Assembly: GCA_022749295.1 (NCBI GenBank) | Contig: CP062007.1 | Coordinates: 496,001-560,000, forward strand | Source of the DNA: Flavobacteriaceae bacterium GSB9 | GTDB taxonomy: Bacteria > Bacteroidota > Bacteroidia > Flavobacteriales > Flavobacteriaceae | Length of the DNA: 64,000 nt | Direction: 5' to 3' | Shown: positions 1 to 9,138 of the stretch, one piece after another | How the letters are laid out: each line of letters starts with the position of its first letter | Numbering within the stretch: position 1 is the stretch's first letter | Notes under the pieces: generated by a model | Database searches by the model: none | The model's input: only the letters and a program-made list of their open reading frames with translations | What the model was told of the DNA's origin: nothing | Made by a program: the position numbers and the translations under genes

Positions 1-644
1 TAAAGACCATAACTTGCGGTGAAGGCGGTGCCGTAGTAACCAACAACAAGGATTATTATTTGAATGCCGACCACTATAGTGACCACGGTCATGACCACAT
101 TGGAAATGATAGAGGCGCCGAAACACATCCGTTTTTAGGTTATAACTTCAGAATATCTGAATTGCATGCCGCTGTAGGTTTGGCACAGGTAAAACGCTTA
201 CCCGAATTTTTAGAAATTCAAAGAAAATATCTTAAGATTTTTCAGGATACCTTATCCCAAATTCCAGAAGTAACCCTAAGAGCAGTACCTGAAGGGGGCG
301 AGGAAAGTGGTGCCTTTTTTAATTTTTTCTTACCCAACTTAGAGACCGCAAGGCAAGTTATTCAGGCTTTTAAGGAAGAAGGCGTTGATGTTTGCTGGAA
401 TTATTTCGATAATAATTGGCATTACATTCGTAAATGGGATCACTTAAAAAACCTAAAATCACTTTTTCCAATTTCCAATGAAGTTAAGGAAGGCCTGCAA
501 TACCTGCTAAATAAGGATTTTTCAAAATCAGATTATTATATTGGACGAAATATTTCCTGTTTAATAAAATTATCGTGGACAGAAGAGGAGGTTAAAGCTA
601 GAGCACAAAAAATGTCTGAAATTATCGCAAGGATTGTGAGTTAG
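1..644 (+). CDS. kdnA: KdnA-like aminotransferase, 3' part (8-amino-Kdo biosynthesis)
   Basis: This is a DegT/DnrJ/EryC1-type PLP-dependent aminotransferase cut by the left window edge; about 213 codons remain of a family length near 390-400. The reading frame is open from base 3, before any start codon. The first visible codon is Lys in KTITCGEGG, the position of the PLP-binding lysine in this family. SDHGHDHI, NFRISE, NNWHY and SCLIKLSWT match, from memory, KdnA of Shewanella. That enzyme aminates the 8-keto sugar to give 8-amino-3,8-dideoxy-manno-octulosonate, a Kdo replacement in lipopolysaccharide. The family is clear; the KdnA assignment rests on these motifs. A KdnB-like oxidase should lie nearby upstream, but it is outside the window. 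Confidence 0.8.
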   Translation, partial: KTITCGEGGAVVTNNKDYYLNADHYSDHGHDHIGNDRGAETHPFLGYNFRISELHAAVGLAQVKRLPEFLEIQRKYLKIFQDTLSQIPEVTLRAVPEGGEESGAFFNFFLPNLETARQVIQAFKEEGVDVCWNYFDNNWHYIRKWDHLKNLKSLFPISNEVKEGLQYLLNKDFSKSDYYIGRNISCLIKLSWTEEEVKARAQKMSEIIARIVS

Positions 645-686
645 ATGTTCGGAACATTTTTGTAAGTTTATGGGTAAATCCTGTAA

Positions 687-3600
687 ATGAATTATTTAAA
701 AACCATTCTTATATTTTTATTGTCCTTTGCAGCCTTAGCGCAAAGCCATAAAGAACAAATGGCTTTTAGGAGTTTAACGGTAAAGCAAGGCTTGTCGCAG
801 AACAGTGTTATAAGTATGGCCCAAGATTCTATTGGGTACATGTGGTTTGCTACCCAAGATGGACTAAACAGGTATAATGGTAGGACATTTAAGCAATACA
901 ACAAGCAATTTGAAGATATAACCCGCGCTACTTTCAGTAATTTAGGCAAGGTTTACTTTGATAAGCAAAATAGACTTTGGATTATTACGCATTCTGGTCA
1001 ATTAGAGCTTTATCAGCCAAAAACTGACGATTTCAAAAGCATGAGCCTGCCATTTCGGGCAAGTACTGTTTTTCAAGACGAGCAATTAAATTTATACATA
1101 GGCTCTTATGGCGACGGACTTTTTAAAGTTGATGCCCAGACAAAAGATACGGTATCTATATTTAAAAACACCGATAAATCAAGTACGGTTTACAATATTG
1201 TACAGGCCGAAAAAGAAATTATGGTTGCTGCCTCAGGAGCAGTTTATAAAGTTTATGCAAATGGCCGATATGCCAAAGTAGATGTAAAAACCAATAAAGA
1301 AACCAATTTTAGTACGCTAGAACAAGACAGCGCAGGTGGTTTTTGGTTAGGGGCTTATGGTAATGGCTTGTTTTATATGTCCGAAAACAGTAATGTGTTT
1401 ATAAGGTACAGCCATGAAAACTTGCCTAACGATTTAAACATAGAAGACCTTCTCATAGATAGTAAAAACCGACTTTGGATTGCGACTTATAGCGATGGCG
1501 TATATTTAATAGACTTCCCTACCAATTCGGTCAAGAATTTTAAAGCTAACAAAAATAATCCGTTTGCAATACATTACAACGATATGTTGTGTTTGTATGA
1601 AGATATTACTGGTTTAATATGGATTGGTTCTGATGGCACAGGGGCTAGTTATTACGACGAGCACTTAATTAAATTTAATATCCTGACCAATAATCAGGTA
1701 CCGCGGAATGTCAATGTTGATATGATAAGGAGTTTTACAACAGATAGAAAACATAATTTTTGGATTGGTACATCAGGCAAAGGTTTAACGTATTACAACG
1801 CGCAAGACGAAACTTTTAAAACATTCACCAACCACAATTCCCCTTTAAACAGTAGCCGCATTATAAGTTTAAACTATTTCGAGGATGAGCTTTGGGTGGG
1901 CCATCAAGGCTATGGACTTAATATTATAGATGGTTCAGGTAATTACAAAGACTTTCCTGAATTGAAAAATCATACTATTTGGCGGATTTTAGAAGAATCA
2001 AAAAACCGTAGATGGTTAGCAACAGAACGCCATGGAGTCATTTTGTTTGATAAAAATGATGGTATTATTAAGCAATTTAATTCCGAAAATTCAGGGTTGG
2101 CACAAAACAATATACGTGCCTTTATTAAGGGCGAACATGATGATTTTTGGATAGGTACCGATAATAAGGGGGTTTTTAAACTTGATAACAGAATAGACAA
2201 AGTTTCAAAAATAAAAGGGCTGGATAATAAAATAAAGTCATTGTTTTTTGAAAATCAAACCTTATGGGTTGGTACCTTTGGCGCTGGTTTAAAAAAGTAT
2301 AATATTTTAGATAAAACCATTAAAACCTATACCGAAAAAGACGGGCTCCCCAATCAGGTGGTTTATGGTATTTTACCCGATAGCGATAAAAATTTATGGT
2401 TGAGTACAAATAACGGTTTGTGCCGTTTTAATCCAAAAAATGAAGGTATTGAAGTCTTTACTATTGATGATGGTTTACAGGATACCGAGTTTAATACCGG
2501 AGCTTATTTTAAAGACGCTAGAGGCACGCTCTATTTTGGTGGGCTTGAAGGGCTCAATTGGTTCAATCCAGAAAAACTGACTTACAACAAGGAAAAACCT
2601 AAAACCATAATATCGAAGTTTGAAGTTTTTTCTAAAGAACGCCCCTTGGCAAATCATTCTGAATTAAAGTATAACCAAAATACTGTTACTTTTACGTTTT
2701 CTAGCCTACATTTTGCGCAACCAGAACGAAACCAATACAAATATCGGCTTCTAAATTATGAAGATCATTGGGTATCACCTAAGGATGTGAATTTTGCACA
2801 TTACACGAATTTACCACCAAATACTTATACGTTTCAGGTTATTTCTTCCAATTATGATGGTGTTTGGAACGATAATCCAGCGTCGTTTACCTTTACCATT
2901 TTAAAACCATGGTACTTAACGGGAGGTATGAGAGTATTTTACGTTTTATTGTTTTTTTTACTCCTTTTGGGTATTTATAGGTATTTGAAATTTAGGTGGA
3001 ATGTAAAAACACAACTGCAATTAGAACATGCTGAAACCGAACGTTTAAAAAAATTAGACGAGTTTAAAACCAAGCTTTACACCAATATTTCACATGAGTT
3101 TAGAACACCACTTACACTTATTTCCGGTCCTATAGACCATCAGCTGTCTAAAGAACATTTAAAACCCGAAGACCGCGAAGAACTTGGTTTGGTAAAGCAA
3201 AATGCAAATAGGTTGCTTAATTTAGTAAATCAAATGGTCGATTTGTCTTTAATAGATTCTGGCCAAGCCAGGTTAAAAGTAACTCAAGGAAATTTAAACG
3301 TGCTATTAACTCAAATTGTTTCTGCTTTTCAATACAAAGCCTACGAAAAACATATTCAGATTAATAGCTCCATTGAAAATTTAAATAAGGTTTGGTACGA
3401 TGCCGATGTTATTGAAAAAATAACTTCAAACCTATTGTCAAATGCTATAAAATATGCGCCCAAATCAAGTGATATTATTTTTGATGCTAATAAACAGGAC
3501 AATGCGTTGGTGCTTTCCGTTATAAATACAAACAACGAGATTGAAAAAAAGGATTTAGGAAAATTATTCGAGCGCTTTTATCAAGATGATGCCACTGCCG

Positions 3601-4571
3601 AAGGTGTTGGTGTTGGGTTGGCGCTTGTTAAAGAATTGGTGTCGCTTTCAAACGGGAGGGTTCTTGTAAATAGTATCGATACAAATAAAATTCAATTTAC
3701 AGTGACATTGCCCATTCGTAAAAATGCTTTTAAACCATCAGAAATTGATGATTCTGAAACGGAGGAAGATAAGTTGTCCAGCGAAAACCATTTTGAAGGT
3801 AGTTTAAATGATGATAGCCCAGCATTGCTCATCGTTGAAGACGACAAGGATATTCGTTTGTTTATTGCTTCTATCTTTAAGAACTCCTACAAAATTATTG
3901 AGGCTGTTAATGGAAAAATTGGGGTAGAAAAAGCGCTAAAGCACATACCAGATTTAATTATTAGCGATGTCATGATGCCGGTTGCAGACGGTATTTATCT
4001 ATGCAACACGTTAAAGTATAATGAGCTAACGAGCCATATTCCTATAATACTTTTAACAGCTAAGGTAAGCGAGGCTCAGAAAAAAGAAGGTTTGAAAACA
4101 GGAGCGGATGCTTACGTTACAAAACCATTTAACCCAGAAACACTTAATCTTCGAGTAGAAAAATTAATAGAAAACCGTAAAATGCTCCAAAAGCATTTCA
4201 GCAAGAGTAAGAGTTTTAATGTTGGACCGGAGATAAAAATCTCATCAACCGAAGCAGATTTTTTAAAGCGTTTGAAATCCGTTTTGGGTAAAAATTTAAT
4301 CAACCCCGATTTTACTAGCGTGGCGTTTGCCGACGCTATGGGTATGAGCAGAACGCAGTTGCACCGAAAATTAAAGGCTATTACAGGGCAAAGTACTTCA
4401 GAGTTTATCCGTTTGGAACGCTTAAAACTATCTGTTGAACTGTTGAAGAAATCAGATTCCACGGTTTCAGAAATAGCTTATCAAGTAGGTTTTAACACAC
4501 CTTCTTATTTCATAAAATGCTTTAAAGAGGTTTACAAATGCACGCCTAACGAGTACACCAACATCGATTAA
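687..4571 (+). CDS. Hybrid two-component system sensor/regulator (HTCS)
   Basis: The protein has 1294 residues. In order it shows a signal peptide (1-19), repeated WIGT-type two-bladed-propeller sensor repeats (about 30-640), a Y_Y_Y domain (about 680-735), one membrane segment (about 748-770), a HisKA domain with phospho-His803 in SHEFRTPL, a HATPase domain, a receiver with Asp1094 in SDVMMP, and a C-terminal AraC-type HTH (about 1190-1290). A periplasmic propeller sensor is joined to a DNA-binding output in one chain, as in Bacteroidota glycan regulators, yet no SusC/SusD pair lies nearby. The ATPase G1 box is degenerate (NTNNEI where DxGxGI is expected), while the N box and the GVGVGL G2 box remain. 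It starts 42 bp after the aminotransferase gene. The ligand is unknown. Confidence 0.95.
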   Translation: MNYLKTILIFLLSFAALAQSHKEQMAFRSLTVKQGLSQNSVISMAQDSIGYMWFATQDGLNRYNGRTFKQYNKQFEDITRATFSNLGKVYFDKQNRLWIITHSGQLELYQPKTDDFKSMSLPFRASTVFQDEQLNLYIGSYGDGLFKVDAQTKDTVSIFKNTDKSSTVYNIVQAEKEIMVAASGAVYKVYANGRYAKVDVKTNKETNFSTLEQDSAGGFWLGAYGNGLFYMSENSNVFIRYSHENLPNDLNIEDLLIDSKNRLWIATYSDGVYLIDFPTNSVKNFKANKNNPFAIHYNDMLCLYEDITGLIWIGSDGTGASYYDEHLIKFNILTNNQVPRNVNVDMIRSFTTDRKHNFWIGTSGKGLTYYNAQDETFKTFTNHNSPLNSSRIISLNYFEDELWVGHQGYGLNIIDGSGNYKDFPELKNHTIWRILEESKNRRWLATERHGVILFDKNDGIIKQFNSENSGLAQNNIRAFIKGEHDDFWIGTDNKGVFKLDNRIDKVSKIKGLDNKIKSLFFENQTLWVGTFGAGLKKYNILDKTIKTYTEKDGLPNQVVYGILPDSDKNLWLSTNNGLCRFNPKNEGIEVFTIDDGLQDTEFNTGAYFKDARGTLYFGGLEGLNWFNPEKLTYNKEKPKTIISKFEVFSKERPLANHSELKYNQNTVTFTFSSLHFAQPERNQYKYRLLNYEDHWVSPKDVNFAHYTNLPPNTYTFQVISSNYDGVWNDNPASFTFTILKPWYLTGGMRVFYVLLFFLLLLGIYRYLKFRWNVKTQLQLEHAETERLKKLDEFKTKLYTNISHEFRTPLTLISGPIDHQLSKEHLKPEDREELGLVKQNANRLLNLVNQMVDLSLIDSGQARLKVTQGNLNVLLTQIVSAFQYKAYEKHIQINSSIENLNKVWYDADVIEKITSNLLSNAIKYAPKSSDIIFDANKQDNALVLSVINTNNEIEKKDLGKLFERFYQDDATAEGVGVGLALVKELVSLSNGRVLVNSIDTNKIQFTVTLPIRKNAFKPSEIDDSETEEDKLSSENHFEGSLNDDSPALLIVEDDKDIRLFIASIFKNSYKIIEAVNGKIGVEKALKHIPDLIISDVMMPVADGIYLCNTLKYNELTSHIPIILLTAKVSEAQKKEGLKTGADAYVTKPFNPETLNLRVEKLIENRKMLQKHFSKSKSFNVGPEIKISSTEADFLKRLKSVLGKNLINPDFTSVAFADAMGMSRTQLHRKLKAITGQSTSEFIRLERLKLSVELLKKSDSTVSEIAYQVGFNTPSYFIKCFKEVYKCTPNEYTNID

Positions 4572-4712
4572 ATACGTTTTTTAAGTTAAAATTGATGTTT
4601 TGCTGTTTTTTTTATTGTTGGAACATATCTTGCATACTCTGAAACATATCTTATATCCATGTCGGGCTTGTTCTTTTAATTTAGCAGCAGAAGTAATTGT
4701 TGTATCTTAAAG

Positions 4713-4847
4713 ATGGTCAATTCTACGGCAGATAAGAAAGAAGATAAAATCTACATGAGTATAGACCATTTAGATAAAGGTACATATACTTTACATATTT
4801 TATTAAAAAATGAAGTTGTAAAAATCGTAGAGATAACAAAAGAATAA
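4713..4847 (+). CDS. Possible small ORF or gene relic (44 aa)
   Basis: This short ATG-initiated frame encodes 44 residues ending LDKGTYTLHILLKNEVVKIV. That pattern (KGxYxLxI followed by an alternating hydrophobic strand) resembles the last strands of small secreted beta-sandwich proteins such as DUF3244 or a sorting domain. There is no signal peptide, and the frame is stopped a little upstream at 4677, so it may be the tail of a decayed gene. It fills part of the 361-bp gap between the two-component gene and the lipoprotein gene. The rest of the gap holds only AT-rich DNA and a hairpin. Confidence 0.3.
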   Translation: MVNSTADKKEDKIYMSIDHLDKGTYTLHILLKNEVVKIVEITKE

Positions 4848-4869
4848 AAGAGGCTATTAATCAATCCTT

Positions 4870-4916
4870 AAATAGGGAAATAACAAAAAGAAAAACTTGG
4901 CGCTATTTCCCTATTT
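4870..4916 (+). terminator. Perfect 13-bp inverted repeat, probable terminator
   Basis: AAATAGGGAAATA at 4870-4882 is exactly complementary to TATTTCCCTATTT at 4904-4916, with a 21-nt spacer and a short T-run after it. It ends 16 nt before the next start codon, so it could end upstream transcripts or shape the leader of the lipoprotein mRNA. Confidence 0.5.
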
Positions 4917-4932
4917 TTAATATAACTAAATT

Positions 4933-5898
4933 ATGAAAACAAGAATTCTTTGCTCAGTATTTTTAGCTTTAGTGGCAATAACCTTATGTGGTTGTAAGAA
5001 TGAAAAAAAAACGAATCCGGTAAAAGAGGAAATAAAAGAGGCTAATAATGTTGTAGAAGAACCAACGAATGTTATAGATATTGTAACACGAAGTATGGAA
5101 TTTCAAAGTGTTGATACAATACCTTCGGGCTGGAACACTTTTAAATATCAAAATTTATCGAACGAAACACATTTCTTTTTACTCGACAAATATCCTGAGG
5201 GTAAAACTGCAGAAAATGCGATGACAGAAATAGCGCCTATTTTTGAAGAGGGTATGGACTTGATAAACGCTGGTAAAGCTGAGGAAGGTTTTAAAGCTTT
5301 TGGTAAGCTACCAGAATGGTACGGGAGTATAGTCTTTTCGGGTGGTTCGGGGTTAATCGCCCCAAAGCATACCGCAATAACAACTGTAAAGCTAGATCCT
5401 GGCTATTACATCATGGAATGCTACGTTAAAATGCCAAATGGAAAATTCCATACGCTAATGGGAATGGCCAAACCCATAATTGTAGTAGAGCAAGATAGTG
5501 ATAACCTACCACCGGAAGCGACAATTAACATTACGCTTTCAGGAGAAGAGGGTATAAGCTATGAAGGAACGATAACCAAAGGCAAGCAAATTTTTTCGGT
5601 GTTTGTTAAAGATCAAAAACCACATGAAAATTTTATTTGGCATGATATTAACCTTGTAAAGTTAACTGATGATGCCAGCATCGAAGCCCTAGAAGCATGG
5701 ATGGATTGGTCGGATCCAAAAGGTTTAATTACACCAGTTCCAAACGGGGTGACTTTTTTAGGTGGCGTTAACGATATGCCAGAGGGTTCTACAGGTTATT
5801 TTTATGCCGATTTGATACCAGGGAAATATGCCTTCATTTCTGAGGTGCCCAATACCAATGAAAAAGGGCTTTTAAAAACGTTTGAGGTAGTAGATTAA
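4933..5898 (+). CDS. Lipoprotein of unknown function
   Basis: The 321-residue product starts with a lipoprotein signal whose lipobox LCGC places the lipidated cysteine at residue 21. A Lys/Glu/Asn-rich linker (about 22-45) precedes the folded part. I see no catalytic motif. Two similar stretches (about 48-170 and 195-320) each contain a strand-rich segment with PGYYIME or PGKYAF near the end, which suggests two beta-sandwich domains related by duplication. It is most likely tethered at the outer membrane. The 3' end overlaps the convergent ribB gene by 4 bp. I cannot assign a function. Confidence 0.85.
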   Translation: MKTRILCSVFLALVAITLCGCKNEKKTNPVKEEIKEANNVVEEPTNVIDIVTRSMEFQSVDTIPSGWNTFKYQNLSNETHFFLLDKYPEGKTAENAMTEIAPIFEEGMDLINAGKAEEGFKAFGKLPEWYGSIVFSGGSGLIAPKHTAITTVKLDPGYYIMECYVKMPNGKFHTLMGMAKPIIVVEQDSDNLPPEATINITLSGEEGISYEGTITKGKQIFSVFVKDQKPHENFIWHDINLVKLTDDASIEALEAWMDWSDPKGLITPVPNGVTFLGGVNDMPEGSTGYFYADLIPGKYAFISEVPNTNEKGLLKTFEVVD

Positions 5899-7055
5899 TA
5901 ATTTACATAGTCAACAATTTCTAAACCATAACCAATAAGTCCAACACGTTTGGTTTGTCCAGAGTTCGAAATTAAACGTAATTTATGTATATTTAAGTCG
6001 TGAAGGATTTGAGCACCAATACCAAAATCTCTATTGTCCATATTGATTTTTGGTGCTTTAGTGATTGTGCCTTCTTTTTGGTTTTCTTTTAAAAACGATA
6101 ATCTATTAAGAATGTTTGTAGATTGCGATTCTTGGTTAATGAAGATTATAGCACCTTTTCCGGCATCATTAACAACCTTAAACATTTTGTCTAATTGCTG
6201 ATCGGCATTGTTGGTAAGGGTGCCCAGAATATCGTTATTAACTAAAGTAGAATTTATTCTGGTAAGTACTTCTTCATTGTCTTTCCATTGGCCTTTTGTT
6301 AAGGCTATATGTATTTGATTGTTAGTGGTTTGTTGGTAAGCTCTTAACCTAAAACTTCCAAAACGGGTTTCGATGTCAAAATCTTCTTTTTTATCAATCA
6401 GTGAGTCGTGTTGCATGCGGTAGGCAACCAAATCTTCAATAGAAACAATTTTTAGATTTAGTTTTTTAGCAACCTCATAAAGCTGAGGTAAGCGTGCCAT
6501 TGAGCCGTCTTCATTCATAATTTCAACAATAACACCGGCAGGATTTAACCCTGCCAAACGTGCAAAATCAATAGCAGCTTCGGTGTGTCCGGTTCTTCTT
6601 AAAACACCTCCTTCTTTTGCTACCAAAGGAAATATATGGCCTGGTCTAGCCAATTCAAAAGGTTTAGTGTCAGGATCGATTAAAGCTTTAACGGTTTTTG
6701 CTCGATCTGCAGCAGAAATCCCAGTGGTAACACCATTACCTCTTAAATCGACAGAAACAGTAAAAGCAGTCTCCATGTGGTCTGTGTTGTTACGTACCAT
6801 CATATCTAATTCCAGGTCGTTGCAACGCGTTTCGGTTAACGGTACACAAATAAGTCCGCGACCTTGGGTAGCCATAAAATTGATAACCTCAGGAGTTACC
6901 TTATCCGCCGCAGCTAAAAAATCACCTTCATTTTCACGGTTTTCATCATCAACAACTATAATAACTTTACCATTCCTAATATCGTCAATTGCTTCTTGAA
7001 TGGTGTTCAGTTTTATTTCAGAATTGCTTTTATGTGTCATGGTTTCTGCTGTCAT
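5895..7055 (-). CDS. ribB: 3,4-dihydroxy-2-butanone 4-phosphate synthase with degenerate GTP cyclohydrolase II half
   Basis: The N-terminal half (about 1-215) is a complete DHBP synthase. It converts ribulose 5-phosphate to the four-carbon riboflavin precursor; VDDENRENEGD and HTEAAIDFARLAG are the metal- and substrate-binding segments. The C-terminal half (about 225-386) aligns with GTP cyclohydrolase II but has no cysteine at all, so the three zinc ligands are gone, and the EGRGIGL loop reads ESQSTNILN. Only the RDFGIG segment near residue 340 is family-like. The protein should therefore supply DHBP, and another gene is needed for the GTP step. It lies 16 bp downstream of the permease gene, as the last gene of the minus-strand run. 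Confidence 0.92.
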   Translation of the reverse strand: MTAETMTHKSNSEIKLNTIQEAIDDIRNGKVIIVVDDENRENEGDFLAAADKVTPEVINFMATQGRGLICVPLTETRCNDLELDMMVRNNTDHMETAFTVSVDLRGNGVTTGISAADRAKTVKALIDPDTKPFELARPGHIFPLVAKEGGVLRRTGHTEAAIDFARLAGLNPAGVIVEIMNEDGSMARLPQLYEVAKKLNLKIVSIEDLVAYRMQHDSLIDKKEDFDIETRFGSFRLRAYQQTTNNQIHIALTKGQWKDNEEVLTRINSTLVNNDILGTLTNNADQQLDKMFKVVNDAGKGAIIFINQESQSTNILNRLSFLKENQKEGTITKAPKINMDNRDFGIGAQILHDLNIHKLRLISNSGQTKRVGLIGYGLEIVDYVNY

Positions 7056-7071
7056 GTGGCAAAGATATTGC

Positions 7072-9042
7072 TTATTTTAAAGAATTTAAACAATTTTGTT
7101 TTAAGTCTTCCTTTATTTTTTGATTTAGAAAGAGATAAGTAACGATGTAAAAAGGCAAGCCTAGAATTAATGTAAAAACTTTAGGGCGTTTGCGGGTTTT
7201 GCTGATGTGCTTGTAGAATTGAAAGCTATTTTTGATCGATTTTAAATAATAGAATAGGTAGATAACTAATGCAACAACACTTAGCTGAATACCATATTTT
7301 GCCAATGATGTTAAGTTGTTATTTTTAAAAACAAAAAATAAGATTAACAGTGCAACCCCAACAATGTACAGTATTTTTGCAAACTTCGCATGGTTTAAGT
7401 ATTGTTTAGCTATCTGCTCGGTTTTAAGGTAGCTTTTATTGATGGGAATGCCTAATTCGCTGAGTTGATTTGTTTCAATGCCTCTTGATTTTAACAGTTT
7501 TATAGCTTCAAATCGAACAGATTCTTTGTGACCAAGTGACTCAAAATTGTTAACGATATCTACGAGTTCATCATTTTTTAGGTTAGAAAGAAATTTATAG
7601 TCAACCGAGCTTTTCTCTTTTATTTTTAAAATGCGCTTTAAAGGTTCTAAAACACTATCAAAATCAAAAAGCCCTCGATCTGCTGTAGCTCTTTTGGTTA
7701 AAAATATGCCTAGGGGAAGCATAATTAAAGTAGAAAACCAACTGGCCAATATGGGGTTAAAACCACCATTTTTTGCACTATTGGTAGCGAAAATACCGAT
7801 AAAGTGATAGGTTAAAAATAATAAAATAGCAATGACCATGGGTAAGCCAATACCGCCTTTTCTAATTAATGCTCCTAACGGGGCACCCACAAAAAATAGA
7901 ATGATACAAGCAAAGGCAAGTGCAAACTTTTCATGAAAGGAAATGATATGTTTATTAAGCCAAGACTTTGAGTTTTTTACGGTTGTTTCTTTTGACTGAA
8001 TAAGTTGTTGAGATGAAGAAATGTTTCGCAGAGCCGATTCTACTAGTTCTATTTTCTTTTGTGTACTGAATATGTCCAAAAGGTTATCAGTGTATTCCGG
8101 TTTGTTGGTGTTATCGGTAGTGGGCTCAGGTTTTTGTATTTGTGGCAAGCCAGACCTTACATTTAAGTTGTTTGAAAAGGTTTCATGATCGGTTTCACTT
8201 TTTTTAACGAGCGAATCGATGGTTTTGTCCAAATCAACTACATCCAACATATTGTATTTGTCAGTTTGCGACTGTTCGTCAAAATCAACATCTTCCATGG
8301 TTGATAAATCAATGTTGATTATTTTCTTTTCAAAAGTACTTTTGGCAAAAGGTTTTCGGTTTCTTGTTTTTATATTATTTGTTTCAACATCTTTGTATAG
8401 ATTCCCATCGTTTAGAATGAGTTTTAGAACGTTTGAGTTTTCATTACTTACAAATTTACCCGTTTTCGATTTTATAACCGTTGTATTCTTCAGGCCATTT
8501 TTACCTTTTATATGAATTGTAACTCCTTCAAGATCGTATTCCCCAATCTTTTTTTCAACTTTTATATTATAATCAGATTCAGGTATGTCATTAAATTGCC
8601 CTGGGGCGATAGCCCATGCAGGATTTGATTTGGCAATATTACGTCTTAGGTTGTAAGAATTAAGTTCGGCCCAAGGAATAACGTTATTAGAAAAGAAAAA
8701 AGTTATTATGCCCAACGCAACAATAAAAATACTTAGACCCGACATGGCACGTTGGAGGGAGATTCCGGTAGACTTCATTGCGGCAAACTCATAGTTTTCG
8801 GCAAAGCTACCAAATACCATTATTGACGATAACAAAATAGTTAACGGCAGCACCAAAGGAATAAGCTTTGGCATAAAGTAAACCAAAAACTTAACAATTA
8901 TAATGAGGTCTAAATCTTTACCCGCCAGTTCTTTAATATAAAGCCAAATAGTCTGTAAAATAAAAATCAGCATGAGTATAACAAACACGCTGAAAAAAGT
9001 TTTTAGATAAGTAGTTAATATGTAGCGGTCTAGTATTTTCAC
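7072..9042 (-). CDS. LptF/LptG family permease (LPS export)
   Basis: This 656-residue protein belongs to the YjgP/YjgQ family, the membrane half of the ABC system that pulls lipopolysaccharide out of the inner membrane toward the Lpt bridge. The opening MKILDRYILTTYLKTF and the following three helices are characteristic. A long periplasmic region (about 115-365) is followed by further helices (about 370-460). An extra C-terminal part of about 180 residues carries two more hydrophobic segments and lengthens the protein beyond the ~360 residues of the E. coli proteins. It lies in a minus-strand run with ftsK and lolA upstream and ribB downstream. LptF versus LptG cannot be separated here; Bacteroidota often have one such gene per locus. 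Confidence 0.9.
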   Translation of the reverse strand: MKILDRYILTTYLKTFFSVFVILMLIFILQTIWLYIKELAGKDLDLIIIVKFLVYFMPKLIPLVLPLTILLSSIMVFGSFAENYEFAAMKSTGISLQRAMSGLSIFIVALGIITFFFSNNVIPWAELNSYNLRRNIAKSNPAWAIAPGQFNDIPESDYNIKVEKKIGEYDLEGVTIHIKGKNGLKNTTVIKSKTGKFVSNENSNVLKLILNDGNLYKDVETNNIKTRNRKPFAKSTFEKKIINIDLSTMEDVDFDEQSQTDKYNMLDVVDLDKTIDSLVKKSETDHETFSNNLNVRSGLPQIQKPEPTTDNTNKPEYTDNLLDIFSTQKKIELVESALRNISSSQQLIQSKETTVKNSKSWLNKHIISFHEKFALAFACIILFFVGAPLGALIRKGGIGLPMVIAILLFLTYHFIGIFATNSAKNGGFNPILASWFSTLIMLPLGIFLTKRATADRGLFDFDSVLEPLKRILKIKEKSSVDYKFLSNLKNDELVDIVNNFESLGHKESVRFEAIKLLKSRGIETNQLSELGIPINKSYLKTEQIAKQYLNHAKFAKILYIVGVALLILFFVFKNNNLTSLAKYGIQLSVVALVIYLFYYLKSIKNSFQFYKHISKTRKRPKVFTLILGLPFYIVTYLFLNQKIKEDLKQNCLNSLK

Positions 9043-9138
9043 TCGTTACTCGATAATCAAGATTTAATTAAACGAAGTTTCCCCCGAAATTATTGATGTT
9101 TTAAAGCTTTCAATATCTAATGGATTTACCATGTAAGC

